Assembly (NCBI GenBank): GCA_001464795.1
Contig: LNEB01000014.1
Location: 1-64,000 of the forward strand
Direction: 5' to 3'
DNA from: Bdellovibrionales bacterium Ga0074139
GTDB lineage: Bacteria; Bdellovibrionota; Bdellovibrionia; Bdellovibrionales; Bdellovibrionaceae
DNA length: 64,000 nt
Part shown: piece after piece, positions 20,165 to 28,510 of the stretch
Layout: every line of letters starts with the position of its first letter
How positions within the stretch are numbered: position 1 is the first letter of the stretch
Made by a program: the position numbers and the translations under genes
Notes under the pieces: model-generated
The model's database searches: none
Told to the model about the DNA's origin: nothing
Seen by the model: the letters and a program-made list of their open reading frames with translations, nothing else

Positions 20165-20225
20165 CTCCTCTGTGGTTTTGCACTGGGTTTTTAGGTCTCA
20201 AGGAACCTAACAAACCCCAGAGGAG
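20165..20225 (-). promoter_or_regulatory. RBS-sequestering hairpin in the metK leader
   Basis: On the minus strand CTCCTCTG (20218-20225) pairs perfectly with CAGAGGAG (20165-20172), which is the Shine-Dalgarno of metK. Inside lies a second helix, GGGTTT-G-TTAGGT with ACCTAA-AAACCC (20205-20217 and 20185-20196), 12 bp with one bulge and an 8-base loop. An alternative helix extends the outer stem: CTCCTCTGGGGTTT with AAACCACAGAGGAG, one mismatch. The inner helix and this extension compete for the same GGGTTT. No U-run follows, so it is not a terminator. It does not match a SAM riboswitch class that I can recall. Confidence 0.6.
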
Positions 20226-20240
20226 TGGTCAAATTGAGTC

Positions 20241-20585
20241 TTAAGCTGCTTCTTCTGTTCGCTTTTGCCAACGTCGAGATTGTCTGACTTCTGGCTTTTT
20301 GTGATGGGTCGCGAGCTTTCTCACTTTGAGAAACTGCTTCTCCAGCTTCACCGTTGTTTCGTCCACCGCATGGTAGACGTCGTAGTGATAGGATTTGGCA
20401 CGAAAGGCCTTTTCTTTGGTAAAAATTGTCATTTCTACGCAAAATTCTTTTTGTCTTTTGCTAAAAGTGACATGAGCTTTGTACTCTTTCAGTAGAAACT
20501 TCGAGCTCTGATCGAGCAGGCTTTGAGCGTATTCCTGAAGAGCGTCTGAATGGTCGAGATGTTTAAAAATAAATTGTGCTTTCAT
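20241..20585 (-). CDS. hpf: ribosome hibernation promoting factor, short form
   Basis: A 114-aa HPF/YfiA-family protein that binds the 30S decoding site and helps silence ribosomes in starvation. The beta-alpha-beta-beta-beta-alpha core spans about 1-100 (KHLDHSDALQEYAQ at the start, YHYDVYHAVDETTVKLEKQ in the second helix), with a basic tail. It lacks the long-form C-terminal dimerisation domain. It lies downstream of rpoN with apt between them; the rpoN-hpf neighbourhood is conserved in proteobacteria. Confidence 0.9.
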   Translation of the reverse strand: MKAQFIFKHLDHSDALQEYAQSLLDQSSKFLLKEYKAHVTFSKRQKEFCVEMTIFTKEKAFRAKSYHYDVYHAVDETTVKLEKQFLKVRKLATHHKKPEVRQSRRWQKRTEEAA

Positions 20586-20723
20586 ATGCAGAATTATTCG
20601 GCCAGACTTTGATCTAACTTGAAGACTTTCGGCTGGGATTTGACTTTTTCAAATAACGCTAAGTGTCTTCGGCTATGAAGCGAATCAATCTGAGAATTTT
20701 CAAAAAATTAATTTTTTAGATTT

Positions 20724-21221
20724 TCAATATTGCACAAGAGATTTGATCTGCTGATTTTGAAATTTAAATTGATTCAAAAATGGTAAATCGATCAACACAG
20801 CCACATCGATGACCTGGTACCCTGCCAATTGTGCAAGATCAATGGCCGCTTGCATGGTTCCACCGGTGGCAAGTACGTCATCCACAATGACAATTTTTCC
20901 CTTACCAGGAGTGAGCTCAATAATAGCTTCACCGTATTCTAAAGAATAACTCTTCTTCACCGTCGGTGGAGGCAACTTTCCAGCTTTACGAATCGGAAGA
21001 AAGCCTTTTTTGTGGTGGCTTGCAAGAAGACTTGCGAAAATAAAACCTCGAGATTCAATACCAGCGAAAAAATCAACTTTTGAGAGATCAATACCTCTCA
21101 CTAAATTTTCTGCTATGAAATCAAGCGCTTCAGAATCCTTAAGCAAAGGGGTCACATCGCGAAACAAAATACCGGGTTTAGGGAAGTCAGGAACGTTTTT
21201 TATTTTTGATTTTAAATCCAT
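20724..21221 (-). CDS. apt: adenine phosphoribosyltransferase
   Basis: Salvages adenine to AMP with PRPP. The PRPP loop is IVIVDDVLATGGTMQAA (about 110-126), preceded by GIESRGFIFA and the flexible loop; DFPKPGILFRDVTPLL is the APRT N-terminal signature. The length is 165 aa against a usual 170-180. It lies between rpoN and hpf, separated from rpoN by a dispersed repeat copy and from hpf by 138 bases in which I see only a weak A/T palindrome (about 20705-20720). Confidence 0.95.
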   Translation of the reverse strand: MDLKSKIKNVPDFPKPGILFRDVTPLLKDSEALDFIAENLVRGIDLSKVDFFAGIESRGFIFASLLASHHKKGFLPIRKAGKLPPPTVKKSYSLEYGEAIIELTPGKGKIVIVDDVLATGGTMQAAIDLAQLAGYQVIDVAVLIDLPFLNQFKFQNQQIKSLVQY

Positions 21222-21277
21222 AAGAATTAGCTAACATCGCATCAGACTCTGAAGCATTGATAAACGCTTTGCAGAAT

Positions 21278-21325
21278 CTGTCCGAAGTTCGGACAGACGC
21301 GGGGCAGTAACGTGCCTGGTACCCT
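21278..21325 (-). repeat. dispersed stop-codon-adjacent repeat, copy A
   Basis: On the minus strand GGGTACC, then GGCACGTTACTGCCC, then GCGTCTGTCCG and an 8-bp hairpin, CTGTCCGA with TCGGACAG. A 35-base core matches copy B (54459-54504) at all but one position and copy C (55416-55462) at all but two. It begins at the rpoN stop codon itself and reads in the same direction as rpoN. Confidence 0.85.
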
Positions 21326-22757
21326 AAAAGACTTTTTTGCGTTGGCTGGAGGGAAGAAGGCGAAGCATTTCCCGGTACTTGGCGACCGTTCGGCGGGCGA
21401 TGTCGACGTTATCTTTTTTCAGCAGTTCGGCAATTTTTTGATCTGACAATGGGCTTTTGGGATCTTCTTTGGTGATCAAATCTTTGATCATCAGTTTGAC
21501 TGATTCAGAAGCTAAAGAATCACCACCATCAGTGGCATTGATTCCAGAATTGAAGAAATATTTAAGTTCGTAAATCCCTTGAGGGCTGTGCATGTATTTG
21601 GCTGTGGTCACACGAGACACTGTGGATTCGTGCATACCGATATCACTTGCGATATCACGAAGGACCATGGGTTTTAAGTGGCCTGCGCCTTTTTCAAAAA
21701 ATTCTCGCTGGCGTTTCACGATCGCTTCGCCCACTTTGAAAATGGTGCGCTGACGTTGGTGAATAGATTTAATCAACCAAACCGCTGATTTTAATTTTTC
21801 CTGGATGTATTCGGATTCCTGCTTGTTGGCGCCTCCGCCCTTTAGCATATTTCTATAAAAGTTAGAAATTTTAAGTCGTGGAAGTCCGTCTTCGTTTAAA
21901 GACACCACGAAATCATCACCCACTTTATAAACATAAACATCAGGAGTCACATAGTGAGTGTCATTTTCATGAAAGGCTCGGCCCGGCTTGGGCTCCATCG
22001 CATAAATGATTTTACACATTTCGACGATAATACGAACATCCATGCTCATGGCTTTTGCAATAGCTTCGTAATTTCTTTTTTCTAAGTCTTTCAAATGATT
22101 TTGAATGATATTCACTAAATCTGTGGTGTCTTCTTCGATGTGACGAGCCTGAATCATCAAGCACTCTTTAAGATCTCTGGCTCCCACACCTGGTGGATCA
22201 AATTCGTGGATCAAACTTAAAGTGTCTTCTAAATCTTCAATGGGAAGGCTTTCGTCTTTAGCAATTTCTTCCAGTGATGTTTTGATATAGCCATCTTCAT
22301 CGATATAGGCCAAAAGTGCTTCAGCTGCGATCACTTCGTGCTCGGCCAAACCATTCATTTTCACTTGCCAATGCAAATGATCATGAAGCGACGGAGTCGT
22401 CGTCATGATGTTTTCATAATTCATGATCTCTTCGTTGCCTGAGGAAAAATCTTTGGGTGGTTTTTGACCCTGTTCGAAATAGGATTCCCATTCGAATTCA
22501 TCTTGTTTTCGAGGATCTTGAGTGTTGTTGTCTTGAACTTCAGCGGGGCCTTCCACTTCAGTGGCAGCTTCTTTTGTACGCTTTAAATCTTCTTCTTTAA
22601 GATCGTGGGTTTCTTCTAAGATGGGATTTTCTTCCAGCTCTGCATGGACTGCCGATTCTAATTCGAGTCTGGACATTTGCAATAACTTGATCGCCTGCTG
22701 CAATTGCGGCGTGATGACCAGGTTCTGACTCATGTTCATACTTTGTCTTAATGCCAT
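21324..22757 (-). CDS. rpoN: RNA polymerase sigma-54 factor
   Basis: Alternative sigma factor that needs AAA+ activators. Region I is the Gln/Leu-rich N-terminus (LQQAIKLLQMSRLELE); an acidic region II follows (55-115). The core-binding and HTH parts are in the middle, and the RpoN box ARRTVAKYRE sits near the C-terminus of 477 aa. It follows lptB by 21 bases, the classic lptB-rpoN order. A sigma-54-type activator is encoded at 39934-41169. Confidence 0.97.
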   Translation of the reverse strand: MALRQSMNMSQNLVITPQLQQAIKLLQMSRLELESAVHAELEENPILEETHDLKEEDLKRTKEAATEVEGPAEVQDNNTQDPRKQDEFEWESYFEQGQKPPKDFSSGNEEIMNYENIMTTTPSLHDHLHWQVKMNGLAEHEVIAAEALLAYIDEDGYIKTSLEEIAKDESLPIEDLEDTLSLIHEFDPPGVGARDLKECLMIQARHIEEDTTDLVNIIQNHLKDLEKRNYEAIAKAMSMDVRIIVEMCKIIYAMEPKPGRAFHENDTHYVTPDVYVYKVGDDFVVSLNEDGLPRLKISNFYRNMLKGGGANKQESEYIQEKLKSAVWLIKSIHQRQRTIFKVGEAIVKRQREFFEKGAGHLKPMVLRDIASDIGMHESTVSRVTTAKYMHSPQGIYELKYFFNSGINATDGGDSLASESVKLMIKDLITKEDPKSPLSDQKIAELLKKDNVDIARRTVAKYREMLRLLPSSQRKKVF

Positions 22758-22778
22758 CTTTTAAAAACAAACCCTTTC

Positions 22779-23501
22779 TTAGAGTTTAAAATTTTCACCC
22801 AAATAAAATTTCTTGGCGAGTTCGGATCCGGCGATTTCCTCAGCTTTTCCACTGACTTGGATTTCTCCGTCTTTCATTATATAAGCATAATCACAAATTC
22901 CCAAAGTCTCACGCACGTTGTGATCTGTGATCAAAACACCTAGACCTTTAGCCTTGAGTTCTCGAATGATATTTTGAATGTCAGCGACGGCGATGGGGTC
23001 GATACCTGCAAAGGGTTCATCCAGAAGTAAAAACTGAGGCTCACAACCCAGTGCTCGAGCAATTTCTACACGTCTTCTTTCGCCACCCGAAAGTGAAAAT
23101 CCAAAATTATCGCGGATGTGGGAAATGCGGAATTCGTTCAATAAGTTTTCTAGTTTTTCTGCTTTCTTAGCTCCGTCATAACCATAGGCTTCCAATGCTA
23201 CTAAAATATTATCAGCCACACTGAGTTTTCTAAAAATGCTGGGTTCTTGAGCCAGGTAACTAAGACCCACACGAGCACGTTTGTGCATAGGAAGGTTGGT
23301 AATATCCTGCCCCGATAAAGAGATGGTACCGGAGTCTGGCTGCACAAGTCCTACCACCATGTAAAATGAAGTTGTTTTGCCAGCCCCGTTAGGACCTAGA
23401 AGTCCAACAACCTGTCCGGATTCAATTTGAAATTCTGCGTCTTTAACAACTTTTCTTTTTTTGTAGGACTTTGAAATGCGTTCAATTTTTAATGTACTCA
23501 T
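22779..23501 (-). CDS. lptB: LPS export ABC ATPase LptB
   Basis: ATPase that powers LPS extraction from the inner membrane by LptFG. Walker [15 protein letters not shown], signature [15 protein letters not shown], Walker [17 protein letters not shown] and the family-typical [11 protein letters not shown] are all present in 240 aa. It overlaps the LptC/LptA gene by four bases. LptF and LptG are not in the window. Confidence 0.96.
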   Translation of the reverse strand: MSTLKIERISKSYKKRKVVKDAEFQIESGQVVGLLGPNGAGKTTSFYMVVGLVQPDSGTISLSGQDITNLPMHKRARVGLSYLAQEPSIFRKLSVADNILVALEAYGYDGAKKAEKLENLLNEFRISHIRDNFGFSLSGGERRRVEIARALGCEPQFLLLDEPFAGIDPIAVADIQNIIRELKAKGLGVLITDHNVRETLGICDYAYIMKDGEIQVSGKAEEIAGSELAKKFYLGENFKL

Positions 23502-24451
23502 TCGATGGGCATCCCTTTAGCTTTCACATTTTCAACCTTAACTCTTTTTCCACCATCGAGGAAAGTGATTTTATCACCTACAAGTTCATCTTCACCTTGA
23601 TAAAGACGCGGCTGGCCTGAAAATGTCAACTTTTGAGTTTCAAAATCAATTTTTAAATTATCACTGGTGGCTCGGCGTTCGGCCTCGATGAGTTCTACTT
23701 TTTCACGCAGCTCAAGGGATTCAAAGGCTTTGGATTTTTCATTATAGGAAAACAAAGCAAACTCACTTTTCATTTGTCTTTCAGAATGATTAATCAACAC
23801 CTGACCGGAAAACTCTGCAGTTTGGCTTTTGACTGATAAAAGTGCGGACTGACTTTGCACAACGACCGATTCGCCAGATTCCAAAAGTTGCGTACCTTTC
23901 ACTTGATTTTGTAAATAAATTTTTCTCTCGTTGATAGGAATGGAAATTCCAACAGCCGTCATCTTAAGACTTCTGATTTTTTGTATGACAGGTCCTAAAA
24001 CTTGAATCAGTTGATCACAATAAATTTTTCGAGTAGCGGCTTCGTATTGAATATAAGGAGCTACAAATGTGTAACCGTTGGCGGTCATGATTTGCACATC
24101 ACCTTCAATACGCATATTTTTTGATTGCATATCAATATTACCAACTTTGCCTTTAACTGTGATATCTTGCATCTCTGAATTATAAAATCGTATTTCAACT
24201 TCTTTTAAATCCCAATCACTGCGGCCTTGATAACTGATGGACTCTTTTGAAAAAAGCTCCCAATCACGTTTGCCTTGTTGGCTTTCGACCAAGTGGCCGC
24301 CTTGCATTTTTTGTAAAATCTCTGGCTCTGCATTGAGTGAATTGTCAGCGACTGGATTTTGTTTTTTTTCTTCAGGATCTTTTTTGAAAGCAAAAATATA
24401 CACTTGAACGGCTATGAAAACACAAAGAAGTCCTAGCCAGATTTTTTTCAC
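23498..24451 (-). CDS. lptC: LptC with C-terminal LptA-like domain
   Basis: A 317-aa bitopic protein: membrane helix at about 4-22, then a beta-jellyroll typical of LptC (about 50-165). The second half (190-317) is again OstA/LptA-like, ending in [19 protein letters not shown] and a [12 protein letters not shown] tail, the pattern of LptA. LptC alone is near 190 aa and LptA near 180, so this looks like the two bridge components in one chain. No separate lptA follows before lptB. It could form the periplasmic LPS bridge from the inner membrane outward. The domain split is my reading, not a profile result. Confidence 0.8.
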   Translation of the reverse strand: MKKIWLGLLCVFIAVQVYIFAFKKDPEEKKQNPVADNSLNAEPEILQKMQGGHLVESQQGKRDWELFSKESISYQGRSDWDLKEVEIRFYNSEMQDITVKGKVGNIDMQSKNMRIEGDVQIMTANGYTFVAPYIQYEAATRKIYCDQLIQVLGPVIQKIRSLKMTAVGISIPINERKIYLQNQVKGTQLLESGESVVVQSQSALLSVKSQTAEFSGQVLINHSERQMKSEFALFSYNEKSKAFESLELREKVELIEAERRATSDNLKIDFETQKLTFSGQPRLYQGEDELVGDKITFLDGGKRVKVENVKAKGMPIE

Positions 24452-25044
24452 TCGACAACAGGAGCAGTCTGTTCACTGTCTTTTTTTGTTACAGCAAAGT
24501 TAATTTGTCCCGCTCCGGCTGATGAGATGGTGTACATGATTTTTTTAACTGCTAAATAGTTCACATCTTTATCAGCTTGAATCGTAATTTTTTTCCAATC
24601 CAATTCTTGTGGATTTTGATCAGGTTGATTGCCAATGATGGATTGAACTCGGTTTCTAAGCTGCTGATCGTATTCCGCTTTTTTAAACTGCAAAAGGCGA
24701 ATTAATTCTTCGCGCATTTTAGGTAGTATCCAGTCCGTTGAAGCACGAACCTCTTCCATGGAAGCCACTAGAACTTTTTCGATGTACACATTTTCTTTTG
24801 AAACCGTCACAACAGCTGCTGGTTTCAATTCTTTAGTTTGCTCAGCTTGAGGAAGACTTACGTTTTCTGGGTTTACAAGGACTACAGGATTTGATGTGTA
24901 AGCTTGTAATAAAAAGATCACAAGCACAGTGAACATATCCACCATGGCAGTCAGTGATAATGTCGCTGTTACAGAGCGGCCCTTACCACGACGACGTAAA
25001 ATATTATGATAGCGGTGACGCTCTCCTGGTTTACGAATCGCCAT
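24448..25044 (-). CDS. aglS: ExbD/TolR-type proton-channel subunit, AglS-like
   Basis: A basic N-terminal tail is followed by one membrane helix with the proton-carrying Asp in TAMVDMFTVLVIFLL (about 33-47), then a periplasmic domain with a long insertion. This is the plan of TolR/ExbD/MotB-like stators. It is third in the run after a TolQ-like protein (25526) and another TolR-like protein (25044), which is the aglR-aglQ-aglS order of the Myxococcus gliding motor. It overlaps lptC by four bases. Confidence 0.8.
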   Translation of the reverse strand: MAIRKPGERHRYHNILRRRGKGRSVTATLSLTAMVDMFTVLVIFLLQAYTSNPVVLVNPENVSLPQAEQTKELKPAAVVTVSKENVYIEKVLVASMEEVRASTDWILPKMREELIRLLQFKKAEYDQQLRNRVQSIIGNQPDQNPQELDWKKITIQADKDVNYLAVKKIMYTISSAGAGQINFAVTKKDSEQTAPVVE

Positions 25045-25517
25045 TATGGATTCCCCGTTGCTAGACTGATTGTTGGAAAACCTGATTTAAGCATGATGTC
25101 CATCGCAAAAACCATTCTCTCGTAGGGAAGCTCATCACCAACCGCTAAGACTCCATCCATTTTACCTGGATAAAGTTGCTTCGCTTTCTGTAATTGAGCC
25201 ATCAAACCTACATCATCAAAAATTTCACCTTGATTAGGAAGACTAATAATTTGCTTACCAATTGTTAAAACATAACCGGCTTGTTTAACATCTACTTTCA
25301 AAACGATTTCAGAAAAGGGTGGCGGAACTGGTGGAGGAGACTGGTCATCACGCTGGGAATAAAATGAAGTTCCCATTTGAATCATATTGATTTGAACCCA
25401 CACAGCAGAGAGCAAAAGAAAAGTAATCAATACGCTCATCAAATCGATGAACGGCACGAGATTGAGCTCGACATTGACTCTTCTACCTTTTGAACCACCC
25501 GCTTCAATTTCTGCCAT
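25044..25517 (-). CDS. aglQ: ExbD/TolR-type proton-channel subunit, AglQ-like
   Basis: A 157-aa protein with a short cytoplasmic tail, one membrane helix with the conserved Asp in LVPFIDLMSVLITF (about 21-34), and a compact periplasmic TolR fold (75-157). With the preceding TolQ-like protein and the following second TolR-like protein it would form the stator. Two different ExbD subunits with one ExbB subunit is the stoichiometry of genes in Myxococcus aglRQS. It ends one base into the next gene. Confidence 0.82.
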   Translation of the reverse strand: MAEIEAGGSKGRRVNVELNLVPFIDLMSVLITFLLLSAVWVQINMIQMGTSFYSQRDDQSPPPVPPPFSEIVLKVDVKQAGYVLTIGKQIISLPNQGEIFDDVGLMAQLQKAKQLYPGKMDGVLAVGDELPYERMVFAMDIMLKSGFPTISLATGNP

Positions 25518-25525
25518 TTGATCCT

Positions 25526-26209
25526 CTAGTCTCTGATTTTGTCTCGGTTAGCGACCACTAAATTAAGAAGCGTCATGCTAGTTTCAACCACTTCATTTTC
25601 CACTTTTTGAATTCGGTGCTGAAACCAACCATAGGAAATGATGGCAACAAGGGCCACTAAAAGTCCGAAGGCAGTACAGTTCAATGCATGAGAAATACCT
25701 TCAGATAAAAGCTCTGCCTTTTTATCGTTGGCAGCACTGCTGACCGCACTAAACGAAATCACCATACCCACGATGGTTCCAAGTAATCCTGAAAGTACTG
25801 ACACGTTACCAAAAACAGCTAAGAAAGATGTGTAGCCTTCAAGCTTTGGCATCTCACGAAGCACAGCTGCATCCATGGCCACTTGCACTTCTTCATCTGG
25901 GCGTTTGTTCATGGCTTGAATGAGACCTGCTTTAACCGTGTTGGTTAAGGGTGCGGGTCTTGAATCACAAACTGAAATGGCTTGACGGATGTCACCGGCC
26001 ACAACAAGTCGGTAGATTTGATCAGTAAATTCTTTTTTATCAATGGACATGGATCTAATTTTGATAAATCTTTCCACTACGATCAAAACCGTAAGGATGG
26101 CAAAAATCAAAATGATCCACATGACGGAGCCACCATCACGAAAGGATTGAGTCAGACTGAATTGAAAGGCTGTCTCGGTTGCTGCTGCTGTTGCTGTTAC
26201 TGGATCCAC
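25526..26209 (-). CDS. aglR: MotA/TolQ/ExbB-type proton-channel subunit, AglR-like
   Basis: A 227-aa protein with three membrane helices (about 30-46, 133-155 and 175-195) and the TolQ/ExbB cytoplasmic loop, including LEGYTSFLAVFGNVSVLSGL and GTIVGMVISF. Such proteins form the pentameric channel around two ExbD helices and convert proton flow to motion. Its place directly after the GltG-like gene argues for the gliding motor rather than Tol-Pal. ATG 26209 is preceded by AGGAGG-like CCAGGAGGAAA. Confidence 0.85.
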   Translation of the reverse strand: MDPVTATAAATETAFQFSLTQSFRDGGSVMWIILIFAILTVLIVVERFIKIRSMSIDKKEFTDQIYRLVVAGDIRQAISVCDSRPAPLTNTVKAGLIQAMNKRPDEEVQVAMDAAVLREMPKLEGYTSFLAVFGNVSVLSGLLGTIVGMVISFSAVSSAANDKKAELLSEGISHALNCTAFGLLVALVAIISYGWFQHRIQKVENEVVETSMTLLNLVVANRDKIRD

Positions 26210-26224
26210 GGTTTCCTCCTGGTA

Positions 26225-28219
26225 CTAATTAATTGGTTTCAACAAAAAGGGATAAGTCACTTCACCGACCATTCCCTTAGGGGGTTCTGGAAACTGCCAA
26301 GTGGCCAGTCTCGCTCGCATACAATTTTCAATGGTCTTATTATTCAACGTTGTACTTTCAACCACGACATTTTTTGCAACTCCACGCTCGACGATGTCCC
26401 AACGTAAAGTCACTTTACCTTCAAGTTGAGATCTTCGACTGCGATCTAGTTTGTTCAGTTCACGAGTGTAACAAGCTTCGATTTGATTCAAGTTGGCTCG
26501 CACTGCACGTCTGACAGCTTCACGGTCGATGGTGCCTACGAAACTTTCCTCGGATCCCCCTGGCTCGATGGCAACAGTGGTTTTATCACCGAAGCCCTCA
26601 GAGTTTCCGTAGGTTCCCATGCCTGACCCTCTACCTTTTGTTCCGATTCCAGAAATTCCTTGAATGGCTGTGCCTTTTCCGCCAGCGCCAGTGTCTTTAA
26701 ATTTTGAGCCTAAATCATCACCGGCTCGGTTTTCACCCATACCAGTGGAACCTGTGGCTTCGCCAGCTGTTCCTAAAATATCTCCAGCTCCAGAGTAGGC
26801 TTGATCCAATTGTTTACGAACTCCACCGGATCCGAACGCACTGAAGAGTCCCACTTTTGTTACATCTTTAATTTGAGAGTTGGCATTGGCCGAATTCTTT
26901 TCACCAATTTTAACAGCTCCACCTTGCTTCACTGAGGTAAAAGTTTTGGCTTTGCTTTTTGCATTAGGATTGGGTGCTACTTCTGAAGCTCTTCCCGCTC
27001 TTTGATTGCGAGTGGCCGTTCGACTTTCAGTTTGCCCTTTTTGTTTAGCTTCCTGAGTTTTTTCAGCCGCTTGAACTTTTGTGGGTTCAGGTGGTGGCGG
27101 TGGTTTTACTTTCGTTAGCTCTTCTTCAGGTGGCTTTTGTTCAGGCACCGGAGGCACTGGAATTGGCTTATTATCAAAAACAATTTGGGCAATTCGAGTC
27201 AGATCCTCTTCCTCTTCAGGAAGTTCAGGTTGAGTTGTGGACACAGCTAAAAACATAAGCAGTGAAATGGCCAATGCAATCAGCACACTCATCAGTTCGC
27301 CGGAAGATAGCATCAACGGTGGTACAAGAGGTGCGATCGGTGACATAGGTACGAAGCGAACAACGATGCGGATGGGACTATCTTTTATTTGGATATGCAG
27401 AACTTCGTTTTGTTCCAGCTTGATTGCATTATTATTTGTTGTTGGCTGCATTCGTCCTTGAGTTAACAAGTCTTGCGTATTCAATCGACCTGAATTGGTG
27501 ACAATTTCAAGTTCTGCATTCTGTGGAATTTTTACGCGTACACCTTGAGTTAAATCTAAAAGCTTGAAACCTTTAGGCAAAGTTCCAACTGGCAATTGAA
27601 TGGAAGCACCGTGGTCCACATTAACTTGCACAATCCCTTTTTTTCGAAAAGAGAATGTTTCAATAATACGGTCTTGCCAACAAACCAAAACTTCAACGGC
27701 ACCGCCCTTATGGGGCTTGAGATAAGATTTAAGATCAGGAATTTGTGTGGCAGGTGCAAAAGTTTTTGAAGGTTTTTTTCTAGTGGAGACAATGGGTTTG
27801 GAAGGCTTAATTTGCGGTCGATGGGGAACTTGTGAAGCCTGAGGACTAGCTGCCATTTCCACTGGAACTTCTTTAGGAATAACAACCGGTATGGCCGCAA
27901 CTGTTGTCAGCTTGGCTTTGGGCACTCCAGAGAAAAAAACAATTTTGTACTGACCTAATGTGATTTCATCATTGGACTGCAACTGCTCATCAAGAACACG
28001 CTGTCCATTTTTCATGGTTCCGTACTCGGAACCTAAATCACAAATAAAATATCCCTCGGGACGCAATTCAATCATGCAATGAATCGGAGAAATTTCTGGA
28101 TCGTCTAAATCTAATTGCACATCGGCTTGATGCCCGATGACGATTTGCTCGAGGTCAAATTGTTTAACCTCTTTAAGCTGATGGCCTTTGTAGACTCTTA
28201 GAATAATTGGTGATTTCAA
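26225..28219 (-). CDS. gltG: GltG-like FHA/TonB-type gliding-motor protein
   Basis: A 664-aa inner-membrane protein. It has an N-terminal FHA domain (about 20-95, with DLGSEYGTMKNG), a beta-rich region (170-290), a membrane helix (306-327), a Pro-rich spacer (350-382, with PPPPPEP), a Gly/Ser-rich stretch (455-560) and a C-terminal TonB-like AgmX/PglI tail domain (562-664) with two cysteines (583, 633). This order is that of Myxococcus GltG, which couples the AglRQS motor to periplasmic Glt proteins. The FHA domain predicts binding to a phosphothreonine partner in the cytoplasm. It overlaps the gltF-like gene by four bases. Confidence 0.85.
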   Translation of the reverse strand: MKSPIILRVYKGHQLKEVKQFDLEQIVIGHQADVQLDLDDPEISPIHCMIELRPEGYFICDLGSEYGTMKNGQRVLDEQLQSNDEITLGQYKIVFFSGVPKAKLTTVAAIPVVIPKEVPVEMAASPQASQVPHRPQIKPSKPIVSTRKKPSKTFAPATQIPDLKSYLKPHKGGAVEVLVCWQDRIIETFSFRKKGIVQVNVDHGASIQLPVGTLPKGFKLLDLTQGVRVKIPQNAELEIVTNSGRLNTQDLLTQGRMQPTTNNNAIKLEQNEVLHIQIKDSPIRIVVRFVPMSPIAPLVPPLMLSSGELMSVLIALAISLLMFLAVSTTQPELPEEEEDLTRIAQIVFDNKPIPVPPVPEQKPPEEELTKVKPPPPPEPTKVQAAEKTQEAKQKGQTESRTATRNQRAGRASEVAPNPNAKSKAKTFTSVKQGGAVKIGEKNSANANSQIKDVTKVGLFSAFGSGGVRKQLDQAYSGAGDILGTAGEATGSTGMGENRAGDDLGSKFKDTGAGGKGTAIQGISGIGTKGRGSGMGTYGNSEGFGDKTTVAIEPGGSEESFVGTIDREAVRRAVRANLNQIEACYTRELNKLDRSRRSQLEGKVTLRWDIVERGVAKNVVVESTTLNNKTIENCMRARLATWQFPEPPKGMVGEVTYPFLLKPIN

Positions 28220-28497
28220 TTCCCACTCCGAATGCGCTGCAGGTCTTCAGTTGTTTTTCTCATTTCGGGGATAAAATTTTCTCGAAGCTTAATTAGTTTT
28301 CCATAATTAAAATTTTTCTTTTGAAATAAATAAAAGAGTTCCGGCTTTTGTGTCGAACCCTCGACAAGTTCGTCTTCAAAATTCAATGATGTTCTTCTTT
28401 CTGTAATAGCCGGACTTGGCTGTGGCTGAGACTGTGTCTGCGCCATGCCAAACGAAAAGCTGAATAATAAAAAGAACATACACAGATATTGGAGCAC
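28216..28497 (-). CDS. gltF: GltF-like small periplasmic gliding protein
   Basis: A 93-aa protein with a signal peptide (1-19, ending GMAQ) and a short helical domain with FEDELVEG and FYLFQKKNFNYGKLIKLR. The size, the signal and its place between the TPR lipoprotein and the FHA/TonB protein match GltF of the Myxococcus gliding complex. The similarity is from memory and position, not a search. GltG starts inside its stop codon. Confidence 0.65.
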   Translation of the reverse strand: MLQYLCMFFLLFSFSFGMAQTQSQPQPSPAITERRTSLNFEDELVEGSTQKPELFYLFQKKNFNYGKLIKLRENFIPEMRKTTEDLQRIRSGN

Positions 28498-28510
28498 TTT
28501 TACCTCACCT

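Noticed and set aside
20165-20225. Hairpin as terminator of hpf
   Set aside because: No U-run on the transcribed strand, and its 3' arm is the metK ribosome site.
20191-20442. 83-aa frame in hpf
   Set aside because: Alternative frame of hpf running into the metK leader; composition is not protein-like.
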